Notes: generated by a model not told the origin, from the letters alone. Numbered from the stretch's first letter, positions 23,446-34,309 are shown. The stretch is 64,000 nt of DNA from Symbiodinium natans (GCA_905221605.1 CAJNDS010002316.1:209001-273000), one strand, 5' to 3'. A program made the numbers and translations.

Positions 23446-26009
23446 ATGAAACGGCTCATTGTCCTCACGGTCTCTTGGTGGATCTTGATCCTTGCCTACG
23501 TGGGGGCTCCTTGTAGGCTCGTGGGGGAGATTGAGTACCCAGGTAGGTTTTTGGGACATTTTGTGTTTTCCCTTATTGGGGTTTAAGAGGAGATAATATT
23601 TAGGAATATATTTTTCAGAGGGCCTTTAAAAGGGCCATCCTAGGTACTACACCATGGCACTGTTTGCGTGCCAACGGCTTCAGGGCCTTCCGGTGGAGCT
23701 TCCCACACTGAGCTTGGTCTTCTGCCTCGTGCTTTGCATCGTCTTCCTTCCCAACTCGATGTTGAAAGTGTCGACAATCCGGTGGAACGCCTTGCTGCAC
23801 AGTATCGGCGTCGCCACTCTAGCCCTCTGTGTCCTCAAGCCTCTGCTTTCCAGCAGCACCATCTTCGAAACGCTCTTCATCGAATCCATGGAGTTCATTG
23901 GCATTGTCACAGGGAGGGCGGCGGCCGTTTACTTGGCCGTGATGCTGCTCGTAATCTCCCGGCGCTCGGTGTTGTCAGAGTGGCACGGCTTGGATTACAC
24001 GGAGACGATTGCATTCCACAGGATTTCTGGATGGTGGGTGCTTGTCATGAGTCTTCTACATTCCCTTGCTTTCGTGGCCTACTACTTGCAGAGAGGTGGA
24101 TGGCGTGAGCTTTTAGAGTCATGCATTCCGGTAGCGCTTTCGTGCAGCGATCCAGAGGATCCATCGGCTTGCTGGAACACACTTGGGCTGGTGAACGGCT
24201 TTGGAGTAGTTGCAACTGCTGCAGTCAGCATCCTGGCCTTCCTCTCGCGAGAGCAAGTGCGCCGCGGTGCCTACAACCTCTTCTACTTCACCCACGTGGC
24301 CCTGTCTTTCTTGTTCATTCTTTTCTGTGGGCTCCATGACTTTCCCATGGTGATTCTTATGTTTCCCGGCCTGGCGTTCTACATGAAAGACCGGATCGTG
24401 GCTTTCTTCACCCGCCAGGAACTTTCCGATGTATCAGCAGAAGTTCTGTGCCGAACCGGCACTTCCGACGTGATCCTCCTCACGTGGAGCACAGCACCAG
24501 ACACTAAGTTTATGCCCGGCACCCGTTGGGTCTACCTCCAGGAGCCGCGTGTTTCCAGAATGCAGTGGCACCCATACTCGGTGGTCCAGCAGGGGTGCCG
24601 CGCGCAGGTGCTCGTCAAGGGCGCGGGGGACTGGTCCGAAGCCCTCTGCAGCAAGGCGTCCCGGGTGTCCCAGGATTTCAAGCTCCGAATTGAGGGCCCC
24701 TATGGTAAGCCCAATGTCCAAGATGTCCAAAGCAGCTCCCTGAGTTCACTGAGTTCCCTGCCGCCCCGCAAGCTCCTGCTCGTTGCAGGACTGGGCTTCA
24801 CTGCAGGTTCTCTCACAGAAGACACTGCAATTCTGTAGCCGCTTTAGCCGTGTTAGGTTCACACGGAAGTCCGAGTCCGAAGGCCCCCCCCCCCCCCAAA
24901 TACGTAGTTAGATTCCACACGCAATTTTTTGAGAGGCGGCGTTGGCATCTCCCCTTTCATCGACCTCCTCTGCGGTCTGCACTTGGTCCAGGAGGGGTGG
25001 CAGGTCCAGGTGCTTTGGGCCGTTCGGGGTGAGGAGTTCGCTGGGATCGCAGCGGCGGTGGACTGGCGGCGACTTTGCCAGAAAGCGGAGATTTCGGTCT
25101 TCGTCACCTCGGGAGGCGCGGTGGAGTCGCCTCGTAGGCTGGTCGACCACAGGATGGGCTCGAGCTGCGATGTGGAAGCCGCCGCGGGCGCCCGCCAAAG
25201 GTGCAGGCACAGGGTGCTGATGCTGTCCTTTCTGTTCATTACACTGGGTGCGGTCGCTGCGGACTTTATCGTGCACAACTGGAGCATCTGGGCCCGGCGA
25301 AGGGCCTACAGTCTCCTCTCCTGGACCTCCCTTGCCCGATGTGTGCCGCTGCTTCTGGTGTTCATGGTCCTCCTGGTTGTTACTATATCCCCCTTGGGAA
25401 TTAGTGTTATTTTTGTTTATATAAAGCCCAAGAGGATATTACAAATAGTATCTTTATTAAGGTTCTAAGGGGAGTATAGGTTACCCTACTGAACTTCACG
25501 CTCCAGCGGCTCTCAGCTCTCAAAGCACGCTGGGGCCGCCTGGAGGACTGCGCGCACTTGCGGGAGGAGAGAAGAGCCGAGGCCAGGAACCAACCCCAAA
25601 ACCCCAAACCCTAAATGGCCCCAAAGCCCCAAAAACACACCCCAAACCCTAAACCCCAAGCCCAAAAAACCCTAAATCCTAAACAGGGTCCAGAGCCAAA
25701 CCTTCGCATCCAGCATGCGAAGCCGGACTTGCAGCAGCTGGTGGAGCAGCAAGCGGAGCTGGGGCCGGTCGAGGTAGGGGGTGGAGGCTTCCCAGCATGT
25801 GGTTTAGGAATGTTTAGGAGTGGTGAAACTCTAAACCTAGACAGCCCCGAAGATTCGCAGAATCCCAAATCCGACGGCCTAAGCCCGAAAGCTGGCAGGT
25901 GAAGGTGTGCGGACCCCAGCGGATGCTTGCATCGATCGATGCCACGGTGCTTCAGCTGAAGAAACGCGGCCTCAGCGTCGAGCTCGACCGCTTGGAGTCG
26001 AGCCTATGA
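23446..26009 (+). CDS. Ferric reductase / NADPH-oxidase-like flavocytochrome, 6 exons
   Basis: Model: 23446-23534, 23644-24788, 24936-25378, 25480-25581, 25687-25773, 25899-26009 (about 658 residues; all phases agree). The protein should pass electrons from NAD(P)H through FAD and two haems across a membrane, reducing ferric iron or oxygen. Seen in sequence: an N-terminal hydrophobic segment (3-18); several membrane helices; two histidine pairs 14 residues apart (H155/H169, H247/H261) as haem ligands; HPYS at 339-342 (FAD-binding motif); LLLVAG-GVGISPF at ~409 (NAD(P)H binding, split by intron 2); and VCGP at ~625 near the end. Two extra hydrophobic segments lie between the NAD motif and the CGP motif. 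The ATG at 23,446 is chosen because splicing the first intron joins it in frame to the hydrophobic reading frame. Introns 1 and 3 are introner elements. Intron 4 is GC-AG. Intron 2 could also start at 24,807 (GT), adding six residues. Confidence 0.85.
23535..23643. mobile_element. Introner element family B, intron 1 of the ferric reductase-like gene
   Basis: 109-bp GT-AG intron starting GTACCCAGGTAGG and ending GGGCCATCCTAG. The next exon begins GTAC, so the 4-bp GTAC is duplicated at both ends. Removing the element leaves one GTAC and the in-frame join GAG TAC TAC ACC ATG. The interior shares TTTAAGAG-type and ATATTTAGGAATAT motifs with the CobW introns at 45,433 and 46,253. Confidence 0.85.
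24807..24935 (+). other. Intron 2 of the ferric reductase-like gene, alternative 5' sites
   Basis: The 3' site is GAGAG|GCGGCG at 24,935/24,936. A canonical GT at 24,807 and a GA at 24,789 both keep the frame. The GA site yields an uninterrupted LLLVAGGVGISPF motif like that of the family; the GT site inserts LGFTAG. The intron contains a poly-C run (24,886-24,898). Confidence 0.6.
25379..25479. mobile_element. Introner element family A, intron 3 of the ferric reductase-like gene
   Basis: 101-bp GT-AG intron flanked by GTTAC direct repeats: it begins GTTACTATATCCCCCTTGG, ends CTAAGGGGAGTATAG, and the exon resumes with GTTACCC. The ends are inverted repeats (CTATAYYCCCCTTRG). Removal gives GTT GTT ACC CTA CTG, which extends a hydrophobic helix in frame. 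A relative lies at 42,291-42,394, flanked by TTTAC repeats. Confidence 0.9.
25582..25686 (+). other. GC-AG intron 4 with telomere-like heptamers
   Basis: Inferred intron from GAG|GCCAGG to AAACAG|GGTCC. It holds CCCTAAA and CCCCAAA units spread over ~75 bp and stop codons in the reading frame. The join gives RRAE-GPEPNLRIQHAKPDL, matching the linker before the CGP motif in this family. Confidence 0.65.
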
Positions 26010-26529
26010 GTTTTAAGATGCTGAGGCTGTTTCTGGCCTCCTGCTTGGGGGGCCTAAAAACTTTTTGGGGGGCCTTTTAGGGTTAGGCTGAGTTTCCTAG
26101 GGTGCTCAATGCCCGATGAATCACGGCCATGTTCCAGGACCAAGTTCTTTGTATTGCCGGGCGATCGGAGATGCGAAGCTGGGCGCTGCGCAGGATCTGC
26201 CAGCGCATCCGGCATGGTCCGTCAGTAAACTTCCGCCTCATCCCGATCACCGGCTCCGAATTCGTGAGTTGCAGAGTATCGTCAGTGTGTATAGCTGTGC
26301 TGGCATTTCGCCGAGATGAACTCGCGCAAATTAACTTGTAGAATTGTCAATTGAGGGGTGGTGATGATGCCTTCCTAGGTGCTGTGAGTGTGCACGGCAC
26401 CGTCCTTGAAGACGGTCCCCACACAGAAGGCCCAACTTGTAAACCTTATAACGGTCGGCCCAGAAGAGGACCCATCACAGATGCCGACCTGCAGACCACT
26501 TCAGGAAAAGCTTCGAATCATGGCCGGAA

Positions 26530-26668
26530 CATTGCTGGGAGGTTCAGGGTACTCATTAACCAATTATTATAACTGTACTTATAACAATGTTAGGGCACTT
26601 AAGGGGCTTAGAAGTGGGTTATAAGTACACTTGTAGTTGGTTAATAAGTACCATGACCCTCCAAGTAT
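26530..26668. mobile_element. MITE/introner-like element, family C
   Basis: About 139 bp with inverted termini: left GGGAGGTTCAGGGTACTCAT then TAACCAA, right TTGGTTAATAAGTACCATGA then CCCTCCAAG. The interior has ACTGTACTTATAAC and CACTTAAGGGGCTTA. Closest relative: 47,640-47,768. Confidence 0.75.
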
Positions 26669-28249
26669 GACTCCCCAAGCAGAGGCCGACACGAGTCTCT
26701 TTTCCTCCATGAGCCCAAAGCCCACGGAGTTGTTCGAGGCTTGCCCATTGGCTGCTTATGAGAACACGTGAGTTAAAGGGCTCCTCTCCACAATCGCCTT
26801 CCCCTCTGCTGAACAGGTTTGGCTGGGATGTCCTTAGGAGCTGCAGGCACGCTTTCCTAATCGGAGTCTCAGCCCTGCCACAACTTCTACAGTTCACAGA
26901 GGGTTTAGGGTTTAGGGGGCCACGCTTGAAACCACGCCGCAGGAGACGAGGCTGCGGCCGGCCATTCTGGAACTCGCCGCCGGCAAATGGGGGGGTTTCC
27001 GAAAATTGGGGTACCTAATTGGGGGGTTTGTATTTGGGGGCACGAAACAAGAGGCAAGCAGCTTTTCACACCACAGGGCATTTCGGCAGCTCTTGTTGTG
27101 AGAAAATGGGCCTTTGCATCTGCGCGTGCAACTGCGTGCAATGGCATCAGCTGTGGAGCCTGGCGGTCCACCGACAAGAACCCTAAACTTTCAACCTCCA
27201 GCCCCCGTGAACCTTCAAAGCGAATGGGACCAGAGACGTACAGGAGGCAGCTTGAACTTCCAACCATGGTTTTGAGCTTGCCTGCACCTCGAGTTCCACG
27301 ATCATTGTTTAACCTAATTTGTGAGGGCTCGTTGGCAAAAGGCTATGAGCTGCTAGCTGCAGGTGCTACCAGAACAGGGCTTCCAGCCGGGTGCAGTCCT
27401 AGAACCAAGCGGTGGTTTTTAGTTAAGTGTGAGGCTTCTCAACGTGTTCTTGAACAGCAACCTGGCAGATTCCATCTGCGTCCTAGTAGTCTCCGCTCAG
27501 CTGCTATAGTTTTGCTGCCACTTGCAAGGGCGTGCACCATGCGCAATGCGTCACAACCTTCCCCTTCACAGCCACAACCACAACACTGGATCGTGCCACA
27601 TTCTTCTTAGACGAAGGTCTTCACCTACCATGTCAAGCCTTAGGCCTCTCCTTCCGCAACTTTGACCTGAGATGTTGCAGGCATTGAACTAGGGACCGTG
27701 GCTCTTGAATCCCCACATCCCTTGAGCACGCAACGGCATGGCCGCTGTGTTTGTGACTTGCATGGACGCCCCCCGGCCTCTTCCGGCTCGAGCCTTCCAC
27801 GTTCTATTTTCGTATAAGCCAAGGGGACTCCACCCCAAAGGGGTGAGATGTTGGGTCTGCCATGGCTAATTTTGACACTGGCTGTACAGGGAGCCGCCGT
27901 GGAAAGCAGCGCGCGGGGATCGGAAGCGAAGTTGATGTGGCCTGGCCTCGGCTTTGTGAGAAACCGACCCCGAACTGGTTTAGGGTTTAGGGTTTAGGAA
28001 TTAGGGTTAGGGTTGAGGGGGGGGTGGAGGGTGGGTGGGGGGTGGGGTGTGGATCTTGTGCCCTACCCCCATCCCACCCATCCGAAGACCAGCCCTAAAC
28101 CCTGAGACCAAGGCAAGAGAAGGGCACAGACTGCAGCGCCTTCCTGCAGTCTTTCACGCACTCGACCCGGGACCCGGCTTGGGTCATTGTGGGAATCAGG
28201 GTGCCGGGTTTCGGGCTCAGGGTTTAGGGTTTGGGGATTCAGGGTTTAG

Positions 28250-28380
28250 GCCTTGTGTCATTGCTTCAAGCATCCGCAGTGGAAGGACCTGATCGAAAAT
28301 GAAAGCGATGACCAAGAATCCTGGCGTGGCCTTGGGCTCAGAAGCAAGTCGCGGGCCAGGAGGAAGATGGCCATGCCAGC
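28250..28380. repeat. Duplicated fragment, partner 29,655-29,775
   Basis: Both copies carry AGYGGAAGGACC, GAAAGCGA, a TGGCCTTG/TTGCCC block, GGGCTCAGA and GCAAGTCGCGG(G)CCAGGAGGAA in the same order. They may be remnants of one exon, but open frames differ between the copies, so coding status is unknown. Confidence 0.65.
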
Positions 28381-29007
28381 ATCCACCAACCCCACACCCT
28401 AAAACCCCCAAACCCTAAGCCCTGCATTCCCAGCCGGCCTGGCCATTTCAATAAAGGTGGTTCAGACACTGAGGGTATCCTCAGCCTCTGTTTTTTGTAC
28501 CGGAACAGGGCTCTCCAGCATGGGCTAACAGTCCACGGCCCCCGGGTTGGTTCTGCAAAATGCCCCCCGCAACCTTGCCGCTTAGCCCTCCAAGTGCCCC
28601 ACGGCCCACCTTCAAACAAATCAAGGCCAGCGGAGGTGTTGAGTAAACCTTGAGAGGGGGTGGGGAGAGTTTAGGCTACGCGGCTACCAAAGCCTCATAG
28701 GCTGTGGCAGCGCAAGCAGAGGGTGGGACTCTACAGATCGGCACGCTGAACCCTAGGCCCCCATACCATCACGGCCCCGGGAGCTGCAAAGAAGCGTTTC
28801 AATGCAGGCGTTTTAGGCTTGGGCTTTGAGGATTCTCAGGGTTTTTGTTGTGCGTTTCTAGGTCTTTGTTCAGGTTTGTTGGTTCGTTTTGGGGGTATTC
28901 GGGGGCTGTTCTAACTTTTTTTCAACATGGCCTTGAGGGTTGGGGGGTTTAGTGTTTAGATTGTCTTTTTGAGTGTTTACGGTTAGACCCTACAGCTTTA
29001 AACTCCC

Positions 29008-29345
29008 CCGATGCGCGAGGCCGCTGGCCACGCTTGCTCAAGAGATTGAGGGACCGACGCCGCTACCATGTCCAGCCCGTCGACGAGGATTGTAGGGTAG
29101 TACCTTTTTGGGGGGGTCCCTGTGAGGGGATGCTGTACTATTTGGGGCATAAAAGGGCTAGCCCTAGTCTGGGAAATACCCACATGCCTTAAACTCGACC
29201 AAAGTTGCCACGCCTCGTTCTTGCCGAGTCGTTTGTCGCAGGTTGTGAAATGCATCTGGCATGTCGTCGTTGCATTCCAGATCTTTTGGTCGTTGGCGCG
29301 CTTGCTGAGTTCATTTTTTCGGCTTCGGTCTTCCGCTGTTCTTTC
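29008..29345. repeat. Duplicated gene fragment with embedded family E element, partner 31,250-31,680
   Basis: Shared order: CCGATGC(G/C)CGAGGCCGCT; a basic stretch that in one frame reads RRRYHVQPVDE in both copies (CGCTACCATGTCCAGCCCGT, then CGACGAGG); a family E element; then GTCGTCGTTGCATTCCAGAT, TGAGTTCATTTTTT and TCTTCCGCTGTTCTTTCGTG. The element sits at a similar place in both, so it predates the duplication. This is probably a fragment of a gene I do not recognise. Confidence 0.65.
29098..29188. mobile_element. MITE/introner-like element, family E
   Basis: TACCTTTTTGGGGGG...CTGTACTATTTGGGGCATAA...CTGGGAAATACCCACATGCC. It is shared with 31,378-31,474. Related but more diverged copies may be 29,770-29,875 and 34,495-34,622, in the opposite orientation. 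Confidence 0.55.
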
Positions 29346-29525
29346 GTGCTGCCTCCCTGCGGGGTTCAGGGTTTAGGGTTTAGGATTGAGTCAGGCTTTC
29401 TCTCCAAGGCTTAAGCCCAGTCTAAACAGCCGACAGCGGAAGTTGCTGCTTACTGGATCCAGTCACCTCGGGCCGTTTCTGCTTCAGTTTGTCCTTACGT
29501 ACTTGCAAGCACTCCTTGGACCAAG

Positions 29526-29648
29526 ACCTAAACCCTAAACCCTAAACCCTAAACCCTAAACCCTAAACCCTAAACCCTAAACCCTAAACCCTAAACCCTA
29601 AACCCTAAACTCTAAACCCCAAACCCCAAACCCTAAGCCCTAAACCCT
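29526..29648 (-). repeat. CCCTAAA array
   Basis: About 17 heptamers, with CCCCAAA and CCCTAAG variants at the 3' end. It directly precedes the second copy of the 28,250 fragment. Confidence 0.9.
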
Positions 29649-29769
29649 GATGCATCGCTTGGCCAAGCTGGTCATTTCTCCAGCGGAAGGACCCGGTCGG
29701 ACCTGAAAGCGAAGATCAAGATCCCTGGCCTTGCCCCGGGCTCAGACGCAAGTCGCGGCCAGGAGGAAC

Positions 29770-29875
29770 ATGGGGCATAATTCCTCAAATAGGGGGTACT
29801 ATTTATGTACCAAAAAAGTACAAACCCTCATAAAAGGAACCCCCAAAAGGGTGCCTATTTTCGGAAACCTCACAT
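29770..29875. mobile_element. Possible family E element, opposite orientation
   Basis: Contains CAAATAGGGGGTACTATTTA, a short palindromic TACCAAAAAAGTAC core and the terminus GTGCCTATTTTCGGAAACCT. The 34,495-34,622 copy ends with a similar TATTTTCGGAAGGCCCCAC. Confidence 0.5.
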
Positions 29876-30394
29876 GGCCTCAGTGTGGCCTCAGTATTGC
29901 CTCAGTAAGGCCTCCGAGCGCGAAATCCCTAAAACCCTTTTAGCCAAAAGCCTACGAGCTAGACTCATTAACCAATTGTAACTGTACTTGTCCAAGTAAA
30001 GCCTAAGCCTAAGAGCAAAACTCTCGCCTTGAATCCTTGCAGCCTTTTGCAACGCCAGGGCCAAAGCGTCGAAGAAGCGGTGGAAGCCTCAGCGCACATT
30101 TTGCGCGGTGGGTCAGGGTTCGGGGGTTCTTGCTGTAGGGTTATAGGGGCTTCCAGGGGCTTATTTTCACCATTGCTACCCGGAAAACCCCTACACCCGA
30201 AGCCCTCACGAGTCGGATAGCCTCGGGAGCTGCAGGAGCTTCGATGCGTTTAGGCTTCCGGAAGGTTGTGGGCAAAGCTTGGAGTTCTCAGGGGTTCTTG
30301 CAAGGGTTGAGGCATCTTCGGGGGGCAGGGCGGGGGGGGGGGGGGGGGAGTTTGTAGGCATCCAGGGGTGTTTCGGCTGCTTTTTTAAATTGCG

Positions 30395-30493
30395 GGTTAG
30401 GGTTCAGGGTTTAGGGTTTAGGGCTCAGGGTTCAGGGTTCGGTTTAGGGTTCAGGGTTTAGGGTTTAGGGTTAGGGTTTAGGGTTTAGGGTTT
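30395..30493 (+). repeat. TTTAGGG/TTCAGGG mixed array
   Basis: Mixed TTTAGGG, TTCAGGG and GGTTAGGG units, downstream of a poly-G run at 30,334-30,347. Confidence 0.85.
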
Positions 30494-30982
30494 CTAGAGT
30501 CTTTAGGGGCTGAGGGCGGTAGGCTTTAGACTTGAGATGCTGGCAGCCGGGTGTCTGCTGTTAGACTTAAAGCTGTGAACTCTGACACCCTCCTAAAGCC
30601 CTCTGCAACCTTCAACTCGAAACCCTGCACCGCAAGCCCTAAGGCGGAACAAGGGCGAACAGACATTCCAACGAATTTATCTATCACCGACCGCTTGTAT
30701 CTTTATGAATTCATGGCGTGCATGAGATGAGGGATCTGGGTCTTAGGATTCAAGGTTCTTATGAACCAGAGGACTGCTCTTGGGTCCAGGGTTAAGGGTT
30801 TAGGGTTTAGGTAGAGTTCTCGGTTGGTTCCTGCGGTGCGGGTTGGGTGTCGGGCTGTTGGTCAGGGTTACGGTGGTTTAGACTTTGGACTTTGGGTTTA
30901 TGGGTACTGTTTTGTATTTACGTCTTAACAATCCTAGCTTCCCGAGGAGGCGAAAACCGAGCTTCGCTGGCTCTATGGGATC

Positions 30983-31165
30983 CCAAACCCTAAACCCTAA
31001 ACCCAAGCCTAAACCTAAACCCTAAACCCTAAACCCTAAACCCTAAACCCTAAACCCTAAACCCAAACCCTAAACCTAAACCTAAAAACCCCCGAACCCT
31101 AAACCCTGAACCCTAAACCCTGAACCCTGAACCCTAAACCCTGAACCCTGAACCCTGAAGCCTGA
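30983..31165 (-). repeat. CCCTAAA/CCCTGAA mixed array
   Basis: Irregular array with hexamer slips (CCTAAA), then alternating CCCTAAA and CCCTGAA units. Confidence 0.85.
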
Positions 31166-31249
31166 ACTGCCTAAACCCTAAAAGCCTGAACCTCCCTCCA
31201 AAAGAAACGTGGGCACTGCCGACACCTGGCACCATAAGACCTTGACATC

Positions 31250-31680
31250 ACCCGATGCCCGAGGCCGCTTGCGACGCTTCAGGAGAAGGAAGTACCGACG
31301 GCGCTACCATGTCCAGCCCGTCGACGAGGAGTCTGGGCTGCACCTCACATGGAAATTTGCCGAAACCAGGGTAGGACCCTTTTTTGTTTTGGGGGGGGGG
31401 GGGTGGGACGGGGGGGGTTCCTTAAGGGGATTCTGTACTATTTGGGGTATAAAACTTTGGGAAATACCCACATGCCCTCATCTCGAGACGCGAAAACCCA
31501 GATACCTTGAACACATCCGAATCCCAAAGTGCCCCACGCTTTGCTCTTGCCCAGTCGTTAGTCGGAGGTTGTGCAATGCATCCGGCATGTCGTCGTTGCA
31601 TTCCAGATCTGTTGGTCGTGGGTGCGCATGCTGAGTTCATTTTTTGGCTTCGGATCTTCCGCTGTTCTTTCGTGCTGCCT
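31250..31680. repeat. Duplicated gene fragment, partner 29,008-29,345
   Basis: Second copy of the fragment with the RRRYHVQPVDE-encoding block. It continues further in that frame (EESGLHLTWKFAETRVG) before the family E element at 31,378-31,474. A poly-G expansion (about 31,391-31,402 and 31,413-31,420) has grown inside the element. Confidence 0.65.
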
Positions 31681-32024
31681 CCCTCGCTCTTAACCCCTTG
31701 TTGCTCACCCTCCCCCTAAACCTGTCATTGATGGGGTTTAGGGCTTAGGCTTTAGGGTTTGCGCTGAAAGGTTTGGGGTTTGGGGTTTAGGGTTTGAAGG
31801 TTTGCCGTGTAAGGGGTTGTTAGGGGTTTAGGGTTGGCTCCTGGCACTTGTTCGTGTTCTCTATTGGCGTCAGCCTTTGGGAAACCCAGGCTTTTGCAAC
31901 GGTCTTGCTGCAGATTCTCTTGGGTGTGGACGATGCGCCCGAAGCCCGCGCCCTAGCCTGCCAAGAAAAAAACGACCAGGCGAATGTCGCCAAAGTTTGG
32001 CCAAAGCCGTGCAGTCTTGGCAGT

Positions 32025-32772
32025 CTTTAGGGTTTAGGGGTTTAGGGGTTTCGGGGTTTAGGGTTTAGGGGTTTTAGGGGTTTAGGGTTTAGGGTTCAGG
32101 GGTTTAGGGTTCAGGGGTTTAGGGGGTTTAGGGGTTTAGGGTTTAGGGTTTAGGGTTTAGGGGTTTCGGGGTTTAGGGGATTAGGGGTTTAGGGGTTTAG
32201 GGTTTAGGGTCTTGGGGGTCCTGCCTGCTGCCCTGTGCGAAGGTGTTGGCCTTGTTGAACAATCCGACGGCCCTGCAAGAATCCTGGTGGCCCAGTGGTG
32301 CCCTTTACCCTTTTTTTGGGTTATATGGGCTCCCTTATAAAATAGCCCTAAACCCTAAACCCTAAACCCTAAACCCTAAACCCTAAACCCTAAACCCTAA
32401 ACCCTAAACCCTAAACCCTAAACCCTAAACCCTAAACCCTAAACCCTAAACCCTAAACCCTAAACCCTAAACCCTTATGAGAAGATGATTACTGGGCTAC
32501 CAAGGAATACAAAGGCTGGCTCCGAGGCTTCCTTGGCCAAGGTGCTGCTCGGACGGCATGAAGGGGGGGGGGGGGGGGGGTTTAGGGTTTAGGGTTTAGG
32601 GTTTAGGGTTTAGGGTTTAGGGTTTAGGGTTTAGGGTTTAGGGTTTAGGGTTTAGGGTTTAGGGTTTAGGGTTTAGTTTTTTTTTTAAAGGTTTAGGGTT
32701 TAAAGGTTTAGGGTTTAAAGGTTTAGGGTTTAGGGTTTCGGGTTTTGGGTTTTGGGTTTTGGGTTTAGGGTT
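32025..32772. repeat. Cluster of three heptamer arrays in alternating orientation
   Basis: TTTAGGGG/TTTAGGG octamer-heptamer mix at 32,025-32,212, CCCTAAA at 32,343-32,475, then a poly-G run and TTTAGGG at 32,564-32,772 that decays into TTTAAAGG and TTTTGGG. Orientation reverses twice. Confidence 0.9.
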
Positions 32773-32779
32773 GAGAGTC

Positions 32780-34150
32780 TTCTGGACGGTGCTGAGCAGC
32801 GGCCCCGCTTCTATCAATAAGCTTATGCTCTTTAAACACGAACACCTAAAAAAACCCTAAGCCCTCAACCCCAACCCCCAGACCCTAAGGGCTTCAGCCT
32901 GCGAAGGATTTTAGGGGCTTAGGGCTTTGGGGAGTTTGAGGGTTTGGGCTTAGGACTTGGGGTTGAGGCTTATGAGGTTTAGGGGTTGAAGGCGTTGGGG
33001 CAAAGCAGGCATGACGGTGGTTGCAGTAGCTGGTCACGCGGATTCCCGAGGCGACGATCGTTAGCGTGACGTTCGGAAACGTCTCAGCAAGCCTCGTCCA
33101 GGTTGCCGAGAAGGCTGCAGTGGGTTCAGGGTTCAGGGTTTAGGGTTTAGGGTTTAGTTTAGGGTTTAGGGTTTAGTGTGAAACGAAGGGGGCCGAGGAT
33201 CGCCTACAGTAGCTAGGGGGCACCTACAACTACCCTTCCCCGGCCTTGTCCTTTTCTGCTGTCGCAGAGCTTGATCGAGTGGCCTTGCGAGAACGATTCG
33301 AAAAGGGTGTAAAGTACTCACTAGGAGGCTTTCCATTGCTATAGAAATCCTCAAGTTTCACATTGAGGGTTTAGGGTTTACGGATTTGGGTTTTGGGGAT
33401 TCCAGTTGAATTTAGATCGACTCGACAGCGCTAGGCCTTCTTGCCTCAGCCTTGCTTTGGGACAACCCTAAACCTTGTGGACCCTGAACCCAAAGCCCTA
33501 AACCCTCAAAACCCTAAAATTACGGGACGTGTTCCCGTTCGACAAAAACCTGGAATGTCGGACTTGGAACCCCCAACTCCCAACCTGAGATCTTCAAGCT
33601 TCCGCAGGCGGGCGATAACCAAGTTATCGCCATGAACATTGCGTTCAACGCACCTACGAGCACCGTCGACAACATCGTTGATCTAGTTGAAGGCCCGTCT
33701 GCGCTGCCGACTGTGACACGCTAGCTGTGCTCTTTGCATCTATTTGTTTTCGCTGCGGAAGCAACCCCTCTGGGATTGCCGCTGCGGCTCTGCCGATGCT
33801 GTTGGGGGTGGTGCTGGAGATTCAGCGAAAGTGTTGGCGCCAGGATGCTGTGCCTGGCTCTGGCGGAGCTGCCACTGCTACTGCCTGTCAAACCCTAAAC
33901 TCTAAACCTAGCGCTAAACGCTGCTGAGGGCTTGGCCGGATTGGCCAGCGGTCATCCGCAGTCCGCCGAGCCTGCCTCCTCAACCCTAAACCCCCAACCC
34001 TAAACCCTAACCGTACTCCAGAAATGGGTGCGCACTTTCCTGCGAGGTTCGGAGGAGAATTTCACGAACACCGTTGTGTCGAATGTGGAAACGACGTTCC
34101 CAGGCAACTTGTGCTGACGGGGGAGTCTCAGAAAAGCCCTGAAACCCTGA
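32780..34150. other. Region with no supported gene
   Basis: Short heptamer patches near 33,125-33,176, 33,365, 33,495, 33,890 and 33,985, with unique sequence between them. Short ORFs only (up to 66 codons), none recognisable. Confidence 0.45.
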
Positions 34151-34157
34151 AGCCTTG

Positions 34158-34254
34158 CGATGCTCTCCCTTATACTAACAGTCCTTCATGGGGATCATAG
34201 TACCCCCGATTAGAGTCCCTATCAAGGACTCTTAGTATAAAGGGGGAACATCCC
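34158..34254. mobile_element. MITE/introner-like element, family F
   Basis: 97 bp with inverted ends GATGCTCTCCCTTATACTAA and TTAGTATAAAGGGGGAACATC. The interior ATGGGGATCATAGTACCCCC matches the 23,067-23,165 copy position by position. Confidence 0.8.
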
Positions 34255-34309
34255 TACCTGAACCCTGTAAAACCTGAACCCTAAACCCTAAGGCCCTATC
34301 TTCAGAACC

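Larger units (their letters stand above)
26010..28990. other. Region with no firmly supported gene
   Basis: Contains scattered heptamers (26,077; 26,902; 27,980-28,015; 28,220-28,250; 28,395-28,420), a family C element and one member of a duplicated fragment pair (28,250-28,380). A 207-codon open frame at 26,987-27,610 has no recognisable domain and Ser/Arg-biased composition, and I do not regard it as a gene. Confidence 0.45.

Noticed and set aside
26987-27610. 207-codon + strand ORF as a gene
   Set aside because: No recognisable domain, and its start lies in a heptamer- and poly-G-like stretch. Kept only as a mention in the region entry.
27640-27740. tRNA-like sequence on the minus strand (GTTCAATGCC near an inverted motif)
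   Set aside because: The flanking bases do not pair as a T arm and no acceptor or anticodon arms could be drawn.
29098-31474. Autonomous transposon encoding a transposase near the element families
   Set aside because: No transposase, integrase or reverse-transcriptase motif was seen in any frame; all elements are ~100-180 bp and non-autonomous.
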